This document shows, in pieces, positions 43,415-57,000 of a stretch of 64,000 nt of DNA (within the stretch, counting starts at the first letter, position 1; every line of letters begins with the position of its first letter). The position numbers and the translations under genes are program-made. Location: contig JALDNG010000742.1 of assembly GCA_024349245.1 (NCBI GenBank), forward strand, positions 26,736-90,735, read 5' to 3'. The notes under the pieces were generated by a model that ran no database searches, was not told the DNA's origin, and was given only the letters and a program-made list of their open reading frames with translations. The DNA is from Neodontobutis hainanensis (lineage: Eukaryota; Chordata; Actinopteri; Gobiiformes; Odontobutidae).

Positions 43415-45905
43415 CAAAGTTCAAAGTTCAAAGTTTTCTTTATTGTCCCTCTTGGGGAAATTAATTTCGCAGCATCATGCTCCTTAAAAAACATACAACA
43501 TAGAATTACACTTCAACAACTCAAGAGCAGGATCAACAATGGAAATCACTAATAAACCAAGATAAAAATGTGCAAACTGGAATTAAAACATGAATAAATA
43601 CATTGTGCAAACAAGCAATTATTGTTGTTCAAAATGATTACAAAGTGCTAGGTGCCATTTAAGTGCATCACAGCTGTCGGTAAAAACGACATATTTAATC
43701 TTTTAGTCCTACAGCCCAGAGCTCTGCAGCACCGGCCGGAGGGCAGCAGCTCAAATTCCCCTCTGAGGGGATGGTCTTGGGACTGCGCTATAGCACCAGC
43801 CTTCCTCTGCACCTGTCGGCTGTAAATGTCCTTCAGCTGAGCCTGACTCCTCCCAGAAATCTTACTGGCCACTTTGACCAGACTTCCCAGTCTGTTTTTG
43901 TTGGTCAGGGAGAGGCTTCCAAACCAGGCAGCAATACTGAAGGATAAAACCGATTCAATAAAAGCACGATAAAACAATGTCATCATTTCAGTGGATACGT
44001 TAAAACTGTTCATCTTCCTCAGGAAGTACAATCGTTGTTGGACTTTTTTAGAAACCGCATCCACCCAAGGCTCAAAACACAGTTTATTGTCCAGAATGAC
44101 TCCGAGATATTTGTAGTTGTCGACCAGGTCAATGTCTGTGTTCTTGATGACAGTGGCACTGGGGCAAGGTGGTGATTTGCGAAAGTCTATTTTAATTTCT
44201 TTTGTTTTTAACACATTCATATGTAAAAATGAATGGTCACACCACTGAACAAAGTCATTAATGACTGGCCCATGGTCCTGTTCATTCCCTCTGAGCAGGC
44301 TGATGGATAACAGAGTCATCTGCAAACTTTAAAATGTGTCTATCCTTGTACACACTGCGACACTGGTTTGTGTACAGAATGTACAAAAGAGGGGCGAGAC
44401 AGCAGCCCTGGGGTGAACCAGTAGAGGAATAGAGCACATCAGATAAAATACCATTCACTCTAACACACTGAGGTCTGTCTAATAAAAAGTCCAATATCCA
44501 ACCAACCAAGTTAAGATCAAGGTTAAAATCAGCCATACGTCTCTCTGCCAGCAGGAATGGCTGAATGGTGTTAAAAGCAGAAGTAAAATCAACAAATAAA
44601 AGTCTGGCATGTGTCTTGGCTCCATCCAGATGTTTAAGAATAAAGTGCAACAGTGTGATGACAGCATCCTCCACTCCTTTCTCGGACCTGTAAGCAAACT
44701 GCAATGGGTCTAGCTGTTCCCTGACCTGAGGTAGCACCATGTCTTTAATGATTTTTCAAAAGTTTTCATAACCAAGGAGGTCAGAGCAACTGGTCTAAAA
44801 TCATTCAAGGCTTTAGGAGTGTTGCACTTCGCCAAGGGCACAATGACTGAGTGCTTCCAAATTTTGGGGACCTTCTGTTGTAGTAAAGACAGATTAAAAA
44901 TATGTTGGAAGATGCCACAAAGTTGGTAAGCACACTTTTTTAATGACTGTCCACAGATGTTGTCTGGCCCTGGGCTTTTGGGTTTGGTGTGGCAGAACAA
45001 TTTAGCCACAGTGTTTACCTCAATAGACACTGATGGAGAGGCTCGAGTCATTGCCCTGATGTCGGCAATCTTATCATTAAAATCCACTGTGTTGAACCGT
45101 GTATAAAATACATTTAGTTCATCTGCCAAGTCTTTGTCAGAATTAAAACCATCAAGTGCAACTCTGCTGACTTTATCATGTGACCCAATCATTGTTTTCA
45201 TACCATTCCAGGTTCTTTTTAAGTTGTTACTTCTTAGTTCAGCCTCAATCTTATCCTTATATCTCAATTTGGCTTTTTTAATTTCAGCCCTGATCTCCCT
45301 TCTCACAACCCTTTCGGCATTCACATCACCTTCGTTAAATACACTTTTCCTTTTGATAAGCAGATCTTTCATGTCCTTGGAAATCCATGGTTTGTCATTA
45401 GGATAAACCTTGACATCCCTGTTTGGGAGAACTAAGTCTTTACAGAAGGAGATGTAATTGCAGACAACATCAGTCAGTTCATCTATGTCAGAACAAGAGT
45501 TCTGAAACACTGTCCAGTCTGTGCACTCGAAGCAGCCCTGCAGCGCCAGAGAGCTGTCCTCAGTCCACACCTTTACCTGTTTCCTAACAGGCTTTTCCCT
45601 CCTCAGCACCGAGGTGTAGGCGGGCAGAAGGTGGACTGTGTTGTGGTCAGAGGAGCCCAGTGCAGGTCCTGCCTTCGAGATATAAGCCCCTTTAATGGAG
45701 CCGTAGCACAGGTCCAGGGTTTTATTGTGACGTGTTGGACAGTTGACATACTGATAAAAACTGTTCAGGGTTTTCTTTAAATTACAGTGGATAAAATCGC
45801 TGAGTATAAAATTGGGAGCAGCAGGTGAGATTGGCTGAAGCTTATTTATAGTTTTAAAAACAATATTAGCTGCAGACTTAGCATCAGCCTTAGGGTGGAT
45901 ATAAA
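43415..45905 (-). mobile_element. CR1/Rex1-type LINE, 5' end cut by a Gypsy LTR
   Basis: The 3' end lies at 43415-43435, where the plus strand shows tandem caaagtt units. The 3' UTR and a nearly complete RT and partial endonuclease follow on the minus strand. The element stops at 45905, where the Gypsy LTR begins, so the LTR element inserted into it. Confidence 0.85.
43648..45905 (-). pseudogene. LINE endonuclease-reverse transcriptase
   Basis: From the N-terminal side: the end of an AP-endonuclease (ILSDFIHCNLKKTLNSF, then GSSDHNTVHLLPAY with the conserved SDH), a linker, RT motifs KPKSPGPDNICG, LNDFRPVALTSLVMKTFEK, LLFVDFTSAFNTIQP (first Asp), GSPQGCCLAPLLYILYTNQC and the catalytic box LKFADDSVI at about 44310. 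After a frame change there, the C-terminus continues DNYKYLGVILDNKL and AWFGSLSLTNKNRLGSLVKV. A further frame change lies near 44730. The start of the endonuclease is lost beyond 45905. Only two frame changes make this one of the younger LINE copies here. Confidence 0.9.
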
Positions 45906-46216
45906 TGTGGCGCAGGGCAGAGAGAGAGAGAGAGATGATGGTCAAATTAGGAGGGTTGCTTGTGCACACGAACACGTGCTTGTCTAATGGTAGGCCTACA
46001 ATTTATCCAATAGGCTATACTACGTTACTTGGTCCAACTACGCCACCTCAGGAATTTCACCTGAAGAATCAGATTGCTTATCCCCCTTTAAGGCACGCAT
46101 AGGTTCTCCACCGAACATACGACAGCCACGTTACATTGAGTCAAGCTTTATTTTTACAATGGCACAATAATAATTAAATTGTTCACTCTACACCAATAAA
46201 AACATTTACCACAACC

Positions 46217-46262
<46 letters not shown>

Positions 46263-47091
46263 ACACAGATAACCACCGATTTGTTAAAAGTACCCAACAA
46301 CCCGTCGCCAATACAAAATAGTCCAATAGCAGCGGTTGTTTTGATACAAAAACACAAACAAAAGACGCAAACTGACCACGACCATAAACAATAAGAAGGA
46401 GAAGAGGCAAAGCAGCAGAGTCGACCCAGTGCCGCTGTTCCAGCTGAGCAATTAAATGTATCCGGCCAAACCGCTTCAAGTCATCCAGCCTATAGGAAAT
46501 ATTACGGAGTTATGGTTCAGCCCCAAAACCCATCCAAGCAATCTATCCCCCCATGTGTATGACCTACCGCTTTGACGTGCACAATTGCGTAGGCTTTTGT
46601 CCAACTCACGGTACCGGCAATTGTAATAAGAGAGCGGTCCACTTCACAGGACCGCGGAGGAGCCCCATCAAATTGACGATGAGAGGGGAGACGGAGAGCA
46701 CAGCCGCACAGCAAAACTACGAAAAGAATCCCAATTAATGTTTTAACCCTCATAACCCACCGGCAACAACGCGCCGCTTACCGTGTTCAAGGATGGCCAA
46801 CAGTCAAGCCGAGCTGGGAAAAGATACAGCGCAGGGCCTCCAGATACAGCGGCACTACAGAATGTTGTAAATTAGTAACCGAGGCTTGCGTGTTAAACTT
46901 ACAGATTTAGTATTACTACCTGTGATGACGGATGAAACCAGAAACCAGGTGACCCGGAAATGCGTGAGGTCAAAGGGAGCGCAAGGAGACTTTTATAGTC
47001 TGCCAACCAGCGCTGGAGCGGCAGGTAAGAATATTACCCGCCAGCGAAATAAACTACGAGTTGAAACCCCACTATACCCCGTCCTGCTACA
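45906..47091 (-). mobile_element. Ty3/Gypsy LTR 1
   Basis: On the plus strand it begins TGTGGCGCAGGGCAG and ends CCTGCTACA. On the element's strand it therefore reads TGTAGCAGG...CCACA. It contains a TATA box (ctataaaag on the minus strand, about 46990), AATAAA at 46147-46152 (minus) and a CA array at 46213-46267. It directly abuts LINE sequence on the left. Confidence 0.9.
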
Positions 47092-47110
47092 TTCCACCCC
47101 CTCACGTTGC
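47092..47110 (-). promoter_or_regulatory. Polypurine tract of Gypsy unit A
   Basis: On the minus strand gtgagggggtggaa immediately precedes the LTR start TGTAGC. The same tract adjoins the LTR ends at 54048 and 61018. Confidence 0.75.
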
Positions 47111-47166
47111 ATCGCCGTCCGGCGATGGCTTACCCCGATTAGCACCATGGCCTAAACACTGCACGC

Positions 47167-50100
47167 ACTACGTTAGAGGAGGGCTGCTTCGCCCATCTCT
47201 CTGGGCGGATGTCTCGCTACTGTCCTAGGGAGGTGGTGAATATTAAGATGCTGCCCTGCCGTTGAACGCACTGATCTACGAACCGTTACTTCACTAGGAC
47301 CAGGATCACTGGCCTGTGCCACAGCCGGAGTCGGCTGATTCACAGCCACAGGAGGAGGAGCTACAGAAAATCCTGTGGCGATGGGGACCGTATCAGGCAG
47401 CAGAGCTGGCCGTGGTGTGGTCTGAGTGGAAACAACCTGTTGAGTAGGTGGAAGTACTGGTAGTTGCGCTAAGGGCAGCGAACTTAGAAACAAATCGCCC
47501 TCGACTGACAGTTCGTCTTCTACAATAGACTGGTCAGCGGGGGGGAACTCGCCACACTATCTGGGACAGGCGGGGCAGTGGCACTGACCCAAGCCTTAAG
47601 CAAAGAGCGATGCACCCTTCTAGTCCTACTCTGGTCATTAACAGGGGCTACTGTATAAACCGCACCACCCTCTTCCGGTGCCTGTATAACCAGGTAAGTC
47701 ACGGAACTCCACAAGTCTTGGGTTTTCTTGCGACCCTTTATGCTATAGTCTCGCAATAGCACACACTGACCCTCCTGGAGGGGTGCAGCTCGTACATGTT
47801 TGTCATAATTCGCTTTTCTGCGATCCCCGACACTTTAAGACGTTCTCTAGCCCCTTCAAAAGCAATCTGTAGTCGAGTTTGATGCTCCTGAACCCAGTCA
47901 TGGACACCCCTGCCACTGGGTCATGCACACGTCCTAGCAAGAAGTCAATGGGGAGCCGTGGTTCCTGACCAAACATTAAGAAGAATGGGGATTCCCGGTG
48001 GACTGATGAGGAGTAGTATTATATGCATAAAGCACCTGAGGTAAACAGGAACTCCAGTCCCGTGAGAGGGTGGCAAAGCACGCAAAAAGGTTATGCAGTG
48101 TTCTGTTAAAACGCTCGCACTGCCCATTACCAGCTGGATGATAAGGTGTGGTCCGCGACTTAGTAATCCCATACAGGCTACATAACTGCTGGATCAGGGC
48201 GCTCTCAAAATTTCGGCCCTGGTCTGAGTGAATACGTGCAGGGACGCCAAGTCTGGAGAACCACTCTGTGACCAGGACCTGCGCCACAGTAGAGGCACGT
48301 TGGTCTCTGGTGGGGACCGCCAGCGTGTATTTGCTAAAGACGTCCGTCATCACCAGCACATTTTCCAAACCAGTCGGGGTCGGCTCCAGCATTGTGAAGT
48401 CAATGGCCACAATCTCATTAGGCCTAGAGGCCAATAAATGGCCCATAAAGCTACTGGGGGTAAGGTGGTTATTCTTTGCGACTTGACATCGTTCGCAAGC
48501 TTGGCACCACTGTGCCACCTCACGTGACATACCTGGCCAGTAACAGCGAGAACGCAACAAAGCTAGGGTCCTCTGCACCCCTTGATGTCCATGCTCCTGA
48601 TGGACCTGAGTAAGAACATCCCGAACTAGAGCCTTAGGCAATAGTAGCTGGTACACAGCCCCACCTCCGTCAGGACGAAAGGTCTGTCTGTACAACAGTC
48701 CATCCAATTCCTACCAGTCGCTTCCCATTGGCGCAGCACAGCCAGAGCGGATTGAGAGAGAGCTTGTCGCTGCTCATGACTGGGTTGCCGCTTTTGCCGC
48801 CAAAAGGCCATGACCTCCTGAATGACCGAATCCGCCTGTTGGAGGGCATGAAGGTCGCCTGGGGCGAGTAAGGAAAGACCGTTACCGCAGATTGACTTGC
48901 CGGTATAGGTTCCTGCTGAGTTTGTTGCAATAACCGAGGCAGCGAGGTACCTGGTACCAACGATGCCACCGCCGACGGGGTTGTGGCTGGCGGACAATGC
49001 GTCAGCATTCTTATTGCTCTTCCCTGAACGATACTTTAGCTCAAAATCAAAAGAGGCCAGCTGAGCCGCCCAGCGCTGCTCCACCGCACCTAGTTTGGCA
49101 GATGAGAGGTAACTCAAAGGGTTGTTGTCCGTGTAAACGACACACTTGTGTCCCAACAAGTATTCGCAAAATTTATCTGTCATAGCCCATTTCAAACCCA
49201 AGAGCTCCAATTTCATGGAGCTATAGTTGGACATGTTTCGCTCGGCTGGTTTTAAGCCTCGACTGGCATATGCTATAGGCCTGATCTTGCCTCCCTGCTC
49301 TTGTGAGAGCACAGCCCCCAAGCCGCCATGGCTTGCATCCACCTCCAAAATAAACGGGAGGGAGAAATCGGCATATGCAAGGACTGGGGCCGAAACAAGC
49401 TTGGCCTTAAGGGCCTCAAAGCTCTGATGGCATTCTTCAGTCCAGGCTCTGATGGCACTCTGGACTGACTTCCTTTGGGACCGTTTACTGGTCGATTCGG
49501 CAACGCAACGATGTAATGGTGCAGCCAACGTGGCAAACCCCTCGACGAAACATCGGTAATAGCTAGCAAAACCTAAAAATGAATGCAGCTCAGAGGTGGT
49601 GGTAGGTTTAGGCCAGTTAGCCACAGCCTCAAGTTTACTCGGTCGGTGGCGACCCCTTGTCAGAGATGACATGACCCAAATAACGCACTTCCCGCTGAAA
49701 GAAACGGCACTTGGTCAACTTAGCCTTCAGGCCTTCCTGCTGCAGCCGTCCCAGCACCACGTCCAGCCTCTCCAGATGTTGGTTAACTGTGGATGAAAAC
49801 ACCAAAATATCATCCAAGTATAAGAGCAAGTACTGGCACTGTTGATCCCCGAAGATGCGTTGCATCAAACGTTGAAAGGTGCTGGGGGCATTGCAGAGCC
49901 CAAACGGCATACGGTTCCACTCAAACAACCCAAAAGGCGTAAAAAGCTGTTTTCGGCCGGTCCCTCTCCGTAACGAACTTGGTTGTACCCGCTAGCCAAA
50001 TCCATAGTTGAAAACCAACGTGCACCTGTCAAAGCATCAAGGGATTCCTCGATGCGAGGAAGTGGGAACGCATCCTTCGGTCTTGCTATTGAGCTGACGG

Positions 50101-50461
50101 TAGTCAACACAGAGCCTGAGGCTGCCGTCCTTTTACGGACAAGCACAATTGGGGAGGCATAGGGGCTGGAGCTTTCACGAATAACCTGTGCCCCCAAGAG
50201 CTGATTGATGTGTTCCTTCACCAGTTCATACTCTGATGGAGGAATACGGCGGTAGCGTTGTCGAACCGGGACATCATCAAGAAGTGGAATGTCATGACTG
50301 ACCAGGTGGGTACAACCCAAGTCCTGGTCGTTAGCAGCGAACACTGAGGAATACTTCCCCAGAAGAGCCCGCACCTGATTCTGTTCCTCCGTTGGGAGAG
50401 AAGATAAATCAATAGCCTCCATGGGGTCTGACCCAGAAGTGGAGGCAGTTTGGGATGACAC
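47167..50461 (-). pseudogene. Ty3/Gypsy pol, unit A: RT, RNase H, integrase, frameshifted
   Basis: The minus strand carries RT (RYRRIPPSEYELVKEHINQL, ARWFSTMDLASGYNQV, FEWNRMPFGLCNAPSTFQRL, LLLYLDDILVFSS with YLDD at about 49815), RNase H (FILEVDASHGGLGAVLSQEQ, VVYTDNNPLSYL) and integrase. The integrase has an H/C finger region (HQEHGHQGVQRTL ... CQACERCQVAK), the Asp in IVAIDFTMLE, the Asp in HSDQGRNFES and the Glu in GNGQCERFNRTL. After it come a GPY-like end (RRVHRSLLKAWV) and a Pro-rich tail. Order RT-RH-IN defines Ty3/Gypsy. Frame changes near 48710, 49650, 50080 and 47980 break it. This unit keeps the integrase Glu, unlike B and C. Confidence 0.9.
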
Positions 50462-50530
50462 AGTGGCAGCCGGAGGCCATTTCAGTCACGCCTGCAGGTA
50501 GGCTAGCAACAGTCACCCCATCCAAAGTGC

Positions 50531-52348
50531 CTACCACGGTGCGAGGATAGAGCAACACGTCGATGGCCCCCACATTGACAATAGGGACATATGCCGCCCT
50601 CGAATAACTTGAACCAACGCTGGAGACGCCAACAGGCCAGCAGGCAGGCCCGACTCCAAAGGTTCAAACAACACAGTACCACCTGAGTACTGCTCACAAC
50701 AGGTGGTGGCCACAATTTTCAGTGTGCCCCGGGATACGGCAGGCCCGCTTTCCCGCACCTTGACCTTACCCGGTTGCTTTGGTGCAGGCTGCAAGTAAGT
50801 GGCATGACACTTCTGAAAGGCCTCCACCAAAGACGTAGGTGAAGCCGCTACCGGGGCTGTATCAAACAGAGCCACCCCGTATTGTCCAAAAAGCTCCTGT
50901 AACACCTCCGAATGATGTTCATCCCTAAAACACCAGGGACCTGCGCTGACATATCACTCGGAGGGTCCTTGACAACCAACACACCACAACGGGACATCAA
51001 CTTGCCACAAAGTTCAACATCAAGTTCCAAGTACCCCAGATAAGGAATTGAAAGACCATTGGCTGCCCTGAGCTGCAGCCAGTGACAGGCCCTGAGACGC
51101 TCTTCCCAAGACTCAAAGTGCTCACGGAAACAACTTTCAGTAATGGTCGACACCATTGAACCCGTGTCGACTAAACAAGGCACCTTGGTGCCAGCCATTT
51201 CCACATCAATATGTGGGCAAGACGAAATTAGTCTGGGAGCATCGGCCGTACCACTTGAAACATTACCTGAGCCAGTAGATGTCCCACCTGAGCTGTGGCT
51301 CAGCAGCACGGTGGGCGCTAGTTTTCCGACGGCTGATCCGAACGGAAATGAGCCGGCATAGGAGAGTGCCGACGGTAGGGACACGAGGCCCGCCACATTC
51401 TCTGGCAATATGGCCGGGCTGTTGGCACCGCCTACAAATAATGGGACCTAGGCGCGGAGAACGACTACGCTGTTGCCCAGGCTGCAAGAGAGCAATACTC
51501 TGCGTGAGCCGATCAAGCTGTTCTTGCTGCTTCCTCAAGAGCTCCTTCATTTCACTTATCTCTGTGTGGGGTTGAGCCACCCTCTGCGACCCACCATGTA
51601 CGGCATATTGGATGCCAAAGGCTGAGGGCATGGAATTGCTGCGCCCCGTATGCTAGCTGGCAGACCCTCACGCTCTCACCGTATTGCTTCCCCTGACCAT
51701 AATTAAGGTCGCTACCGGGTTCTGGCGCACGTATTGTTTTAACTCTCGGCGCAATGCACCGTCAAGCACATGTTCAATAAACTGGTCCCGCAACAAAGAC
51801 TCGGCATTAGGCATGTTCCCGGGGCCCGCTCTTTCACTTTCTCCATGAGGCCCATCAAGACGAGGAGAACTCCTGTAGAGTCTCCCTCCTGCTGCCTCCT
51901 GGAGAAAAAGGCCTCCTGCAATGCTACATAGGACTCGGAGCAACCGTACAGATCCTGGAGAATAGAGATTATTTTGGCTGGGTCCCCTCTCCTCACCAGA
52001 TCGATATTTAATCTCATCCCGAGCTTCACCCTCCAAATGATCAAACAAGAAAAATGCCTGGTCCGAAGGAGACAGATGCCTCGCTCTCATGCAGGCCTGA
52101 ACTTCCTCAACCCATTCACTTAGACCAATACCAGTACGCCCCCTAAACATGGGGCATTTTCTGTCCCGTGGTATAAACACCAATCTATCAGCTACTGGGG
52201 CAGCCGAAACAGCAGAAATGGAGGGCCCTGCGGCACTAGAACTAGGGGTCGGGGCCACTCTCTCTGCCCGCAGCCTCTCATTATCTGCTCTTAATTGATT
52301 GATCAACTCCCGAAGGTCCTGTAGCTCTTCTGCCATAGCTACACACAC
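50531..52348 (-). pseudogene. Ty3/Gypsy gag and protease, unit A
   Basis: Gag starts at 52348 or at the ATG a few codons on (MAEELQDLRELINQLRADNE, coiled coil). It continues with a capsid-like region (ECPMF-type MFRGRTGIGLSEWVEEV, LFDHLEGEARDEI) and reaches VRGSNTV before two in-frame stops (TGA at 51668-51670, then TAG). The same frame resumes with a coiled coil (KELLRKQQEQLDRL) and one CCHC knuckle, CRRCQQPGHIAREC. The protease has the DTGS motif (PCLVDTGSMVSTITE) and VPGVLGMNIIRR. A two-base deletion in a C-run at about 51982 shifts gag compared with unit B. Confidence 0.85.
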
Positions 52349-52835
52349 GCAATAGATTTACACGTCGACCACTGCTGCTCTGCCTCAAAACAAATTAACA
52401 GTGTTCAAATAAACCCTCAAAAAAACAAAGAAAAAAAATAGAAGTATAAATAAAAATAAATCAAATAACTCTGCATTCTTAATTTATCCACACCAATACA
52501 ATAAACAGGCAAGTACAAAGCCACCTAATTTTTGTTTCGTTGTTTTAGTTTGTTTCACTACACCCACATATATATGTATATATACACACACAGCAAAAAA
52601 AGAAAAACATGCATCAAGCAAAACAAAACATGCAAAGAAAATACATATAATACGTAGCTACCATTAAATAAAACACACCAAACTCAAACACAAGGCTGGT
52701 TATTATACAAGCTTGCTCAAAGAGTGGATAAAAAGCTACTTCTACCCCCACAAAATTTCCATAGCCATATAACTAGTCGACTCCAAATGAAACGGGCCTT
52801 TGCAGAATTCGGTAGATCCTGTCAACTACGCCAAG
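52349..52835 (-). other. Gypsy unit A leader with putative primer-binding site
   Basis: About 490 bases of A-rich (plus-strand) leader without a gene lie between gag and LTR 2. On the minus strand TGGCGTAGTTGACAGGAT (52816-52833) starts two bases after the LTR end and may be the primer-binding site. The matching tRNA was not identified. Confidence 0.55.
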
Positions 52836-53147
52836 TGTGGCGCGCGAGGGCAGAGAGAGAGAGAGATGATGGTCAAATTAGGAGGGTTGCTTGTGCACAC
52901 GAACACGTGCTTGTCTAATGGTAGGCCTACAATTTATCCAATAGGCTATACTACGTTTGGTCCAACTACGCCACCTCAGGAATTTCACCTGAAGAATCAG
53001 ATTGCTTATCCCCTTTAAGGCACGCATAGGTTCTCCACCGAACATACGACAGCCACGTTACATTGAGTCAAGCTTTATTTTTACAATGGCACAATAATAA
53101 TTAAATTGTTCACTCTACACCAATAAAAACATTTACCACAACCACAC

Positions 53148-53198
<51 letters not shown>

Positions 53199-54048
53199 CA
53201 CACGCGCACACAGATAACCACCGTATATGTTAAAAGTACCCAACAACCCGTCGCCAATACAAAATAGTCCAATAGCAGCGGTTGTTTTGATACAAAAACA
53301 CAAACAAAAGACGCAAACTGACCACGACCATAAACAATAAGAAGGAGAAGAGGCAAAGCAGCAGAGTCGACGCCAGTGCCGCTGTTCCAGCTGAGCAATT
53401 AATTGTATCCGGCCAAACCACTTCAAGTCATCCAGCCTATAGGAAATATTACGGAGTTATGGTTCAGCCCCAAAACCCATCCAAGCAATCTATCCCCCCA
53501 TGTGTATGACCTACCGCTTTGACGTGCACAATTGCGTAGGCTTTTGTCCAACTCACGGTACCAGCAATTGTAATAAGAGAGCGGTCCACTTCACGGGACC
53601 GCGGAGGGGAGCCCCATCAATTTGACGATGAGAGGGGAGACGGAGAGCACAGCCGCACAGCAAAACTACGAAAAAGAACCCCAATTAATGTTTTAACCCT
53701 CATAACCCACCGGCAACAACGCGCCGCTTGTTCAAGGATGGCCAACAGTCAAGCCGCGAGCTGGGAAAAGATACAGCACAGAGCCTCCAGATACAGCGGC
53801 ACTACAGAATGTTGTAAATTAGTAACCGAGGCTTGCGTTTTAAACTTACAGATTTAGTATTACTACCTGTGATGACGGATGAAACCAGAAACCAGGTGAC
53901 CCGGAAATGCGTGAGGTCAAAGGGAGCGCAAGGGGAGACGAGCGCTTTTATAGTCTGCCAACCAGCGCTGCAGAGCGGCAGGTAAGAATATTACCCGCCA
54001 GCGAAATAAACTACGAGTTGAAACCCCACTATACCCCGTCCTGCTACA
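52836..54048 (-). mobile_element. Ty3/Gypsy LTR 2, shared by units A and B
   Basis: Begins TGTGGCGCGCGAGGG and ends CCTGCTACA on the plus strand. It has the same layout as LTR 1, with a CA array at 53148-53215 and a TATA box (tataaaagcgc on the minus strand, about 53946). It serves as 5' LTR of unit A and 3' LTR of unit B. No second LTR or host DNA lies between the units. Confidence 0.9.
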
Positions 54049-54097
54049 TTCCACCCCCCTCACGTTGCATCGCCGTCCCGGCGATGGCTTACCCCGA

Positions 54098-57000
54098 TTA
54101 GCACCATGGCCTAAACACTACACACACTGCGTTAGATGAGGGGGCTGCTTCGCCCACCTCTCTAGGCGGATGTCTCGCTACTGTCCTAGGGAGGTGGTGA
54201 ATATTAAGATGCTGCCCTGCCGCTGAACGCACTGATCTACGAACCGTTACTTCACTAGGACCAGGATCACTGGCCTGTGCCACAGCCGGAGTCGGCTGAT
54301 TCACAGCCACAGGAGGAGGAGCTACAGAAAATCCCGTGGCGATGGGGACCGTATCAGGCAGCAGAGCTGGCCGTGGTGTGGTCTGAGTGGAGACAACCTG
54401 TTGAGTAGGTGGAAGTACTGGTAGTTGCGCTAAGGGCAGCGAACTTAGAAACAAATCACCCTCGACTGACAGTTCGCCTCTTCTACAATAGACTGGTCAG
54501 CAGGGGAGGAACTCGCCACACTATCTGGGACAGGCGGGCAGTGGCACTGACCCAAGCCTTAAGCAAAGAGCGATGCACCCTTCTAGTCCTACTCTGGTCA
54601 TTAACAGGGGCTACTGTATAAACCGCACCACCCTCTTCCGGTGCCTGTATAACCAGGTAAGTCACGGAACTCCACAAGTCTTGGGTTTTCTTGCGACCCT
54701 TTATGCTATAGTCTCGCAATAGCACACACTGACCCTCCTGGAGGGGTGCAGCTCGTACATGTTTGTCATAATTCGCTTTTCTGCGATCCGCCGACACTTT
54801 AAGACGTTCTCTAGCCCCTTCAAAAGCAATCTGTAGTCGAGTTTGATGCTCCTGAACCCAGTCATGGACACCCCTGCCACTGGGTCATGCACACGCCCCT
54901 AGCAAGAAGTCAATGGGGAGCCGTGGTTCCTGACCAAACATTAAGAAGAATGGGGATTCCCCAGTGGACTGATGAGGAGTAGTATTATATGCATAAAGCA
55001 CCTGAGGTAAACAGGAACTCCAGTCCCGTGAGAGGGTGGCAAAGCACAAAAGGTTATGCAGTGTTCTGTTAAAACGCCGCACTGCCCATTACCAGCTGGA
55101 TGATAAGGTGTGGTCCGCGACTTAGTAATCCCATACAGGCTACATAACTGCTGGATCAGGGCGCTCTCAAAATTTCGGCCCTGGTCTGAGTGAATACGTG
55201 CAGGGACGCCAAGTCTGGAGAACCACTCTGTGACCAGGACCTGCGCCACAGTAGAGGCACGTTGGTCTCTGGTGGGGACCGCCAGCGTGTATTTGCTAAA
55301 GACGTCCGTCATCACCAGCACATTTTCCAAACCAGTCGGGGTCGGCTCCAGCATTGTGAAGTCAATGGCCACAATCTCATTAGGCCTAGAGGCCAATAAA
55401 TGGCCCATAAAGCTACTGGGGGTAAGGTGGTTATTCTTTGCGACTTGACATCGCTCGCAAGCTTGGCACCACTGTGCCACCTCACGTGACATACCTGGCC
55501 AGTAACAGCGAGAACGCAACAAAGCTAGGGTCCTCTGCCCCTTGATGTCCATGCTCCTGATGGACCTGAGTAAGAACATCCCGAACTAGAGCCTTAGGCA
55601 ATAGTAGCTGGTACACAGCCCCACCTCCGTCAGGACGAAAGGTCTGTCTGTACAACAGTCCATCCAATTCTACCAGTCGGTCCCATTGGCGCAGCACAGC
55701 CAGAGCGGATTGAGAGAGAGCTTGTCGCTGCTCATGACTGGGTTGCCGCTTTTGCCGCCAAAAGGCCATGACCTCCTGAATGACCGAATCCGCCTGTTGG
55801 AGGGCATGAAGGTCGCCTGGGGCGTAGTAAGGAAAGACCGTTACCGCAGATTGACTTGCCGGTATAGGTTCCTGCTGAGTTTGTTGCAATAACCGAGGCA
55901 GCGAGGTACCTGGTACCAACGATGCCACCGCCGACGGGGTTGTGGCTGGCGGGACAATGCGTCAGCATTCTTATTGCTCTTCCTGAACGATACTTTAGCT
56001 CAAAATCAAAGGAGGCCAGCTGAGCCGCCCAGCGCTGCTCCACCGCACCTAGTTTGGCAGATGAGAGGTAACTCAAAGGGTTGTTGTCCGTGTAAGCGAC
56101 ACACTTGTGTCCCAACAAGTATTCGCGAAATTTATCTGTCATAGCCCATTTCAAACCCAAGAGCTCTAATTTCATGGAGCTATAGTTGGACATGTTGCGC
56201 TCGGCTGGTTTTAAGCCTCGACTGGCATATGCTATAGGCCTAATCTTGCCCCCTGCTCTTGTGAGAGCACAGCCCCAAGCCGCCATGGCTTGCATCCACC
56301 TCCAAGATAAACGGGAGGGAGAAATCGGCATATGCAAGGACTGGGGCTGAAACAAGCTTGGCCTTAAGGGCCTCAAAGCTCTGATGGCATTCTTCAGTCC
56401 AGGCTCTGATGGTACTCTGGCCTGACTTCCTTTGGGACCGTTTACTGGTCGATTCGCAACGCAACGATGTAATGGTGCAGCCAACGTGGCAAACCCCTCG
56501 AAACGTCGGTAATAGCTAGCAAAGCCTAAAAATGAACGCAGCTCAGAGGCGGTGGTAGGTTTAGGCCAGTTAGCCACAGCCTCAAGTTTACTCGGTCGGT
56601 GGCGACCCTTGTCAGAGATGACATGACCCAAATAACGCACTTCCCGCTGAAAGAAACGGCACTTGTTCAACTTAGCCTTCAGGCCTTCCTGCTGCAGCCG
56701 CCCCAGCACCACGTCCAGCCTCTCCAGATGTTGGTTAACTGTGGATGAAAACACCACAATATCATCCAAGTATAAGAGCAAGGACTGGCACTGTTGGTCC
56801 CGAAGATGCGTTGCATCAAACGTTGAAAGGTGCTGGGGCATTGCAGAGCCCAAACGGCATACGGTTCCACTCAAACAACCCAAAAGGCGTACAAAAAGCT
56901 GTTTTCGGCCGGTCCCTCTCCGCAACCGAACTTGGTTGTACCCGCTAGCCAAATCCATAGTTGAAAACCAACGTGCACCTGTCAAAGCATCAAGGGATTC

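Noticed and set aside
46154..46479. Minus-strand frames with Val-Cys repeats inside the Gypsy LTRs
   Set aside because: They run through the CA array and are not conserved in length between LTRs 1, 2 and 3.
48228..48486. Plus-strand frames opposite the Gypsy integrase, repeated in each unit
   Set aside because: They are identical in position in every unit only because the units are copies. The minus strand carries the real integrase motifs.
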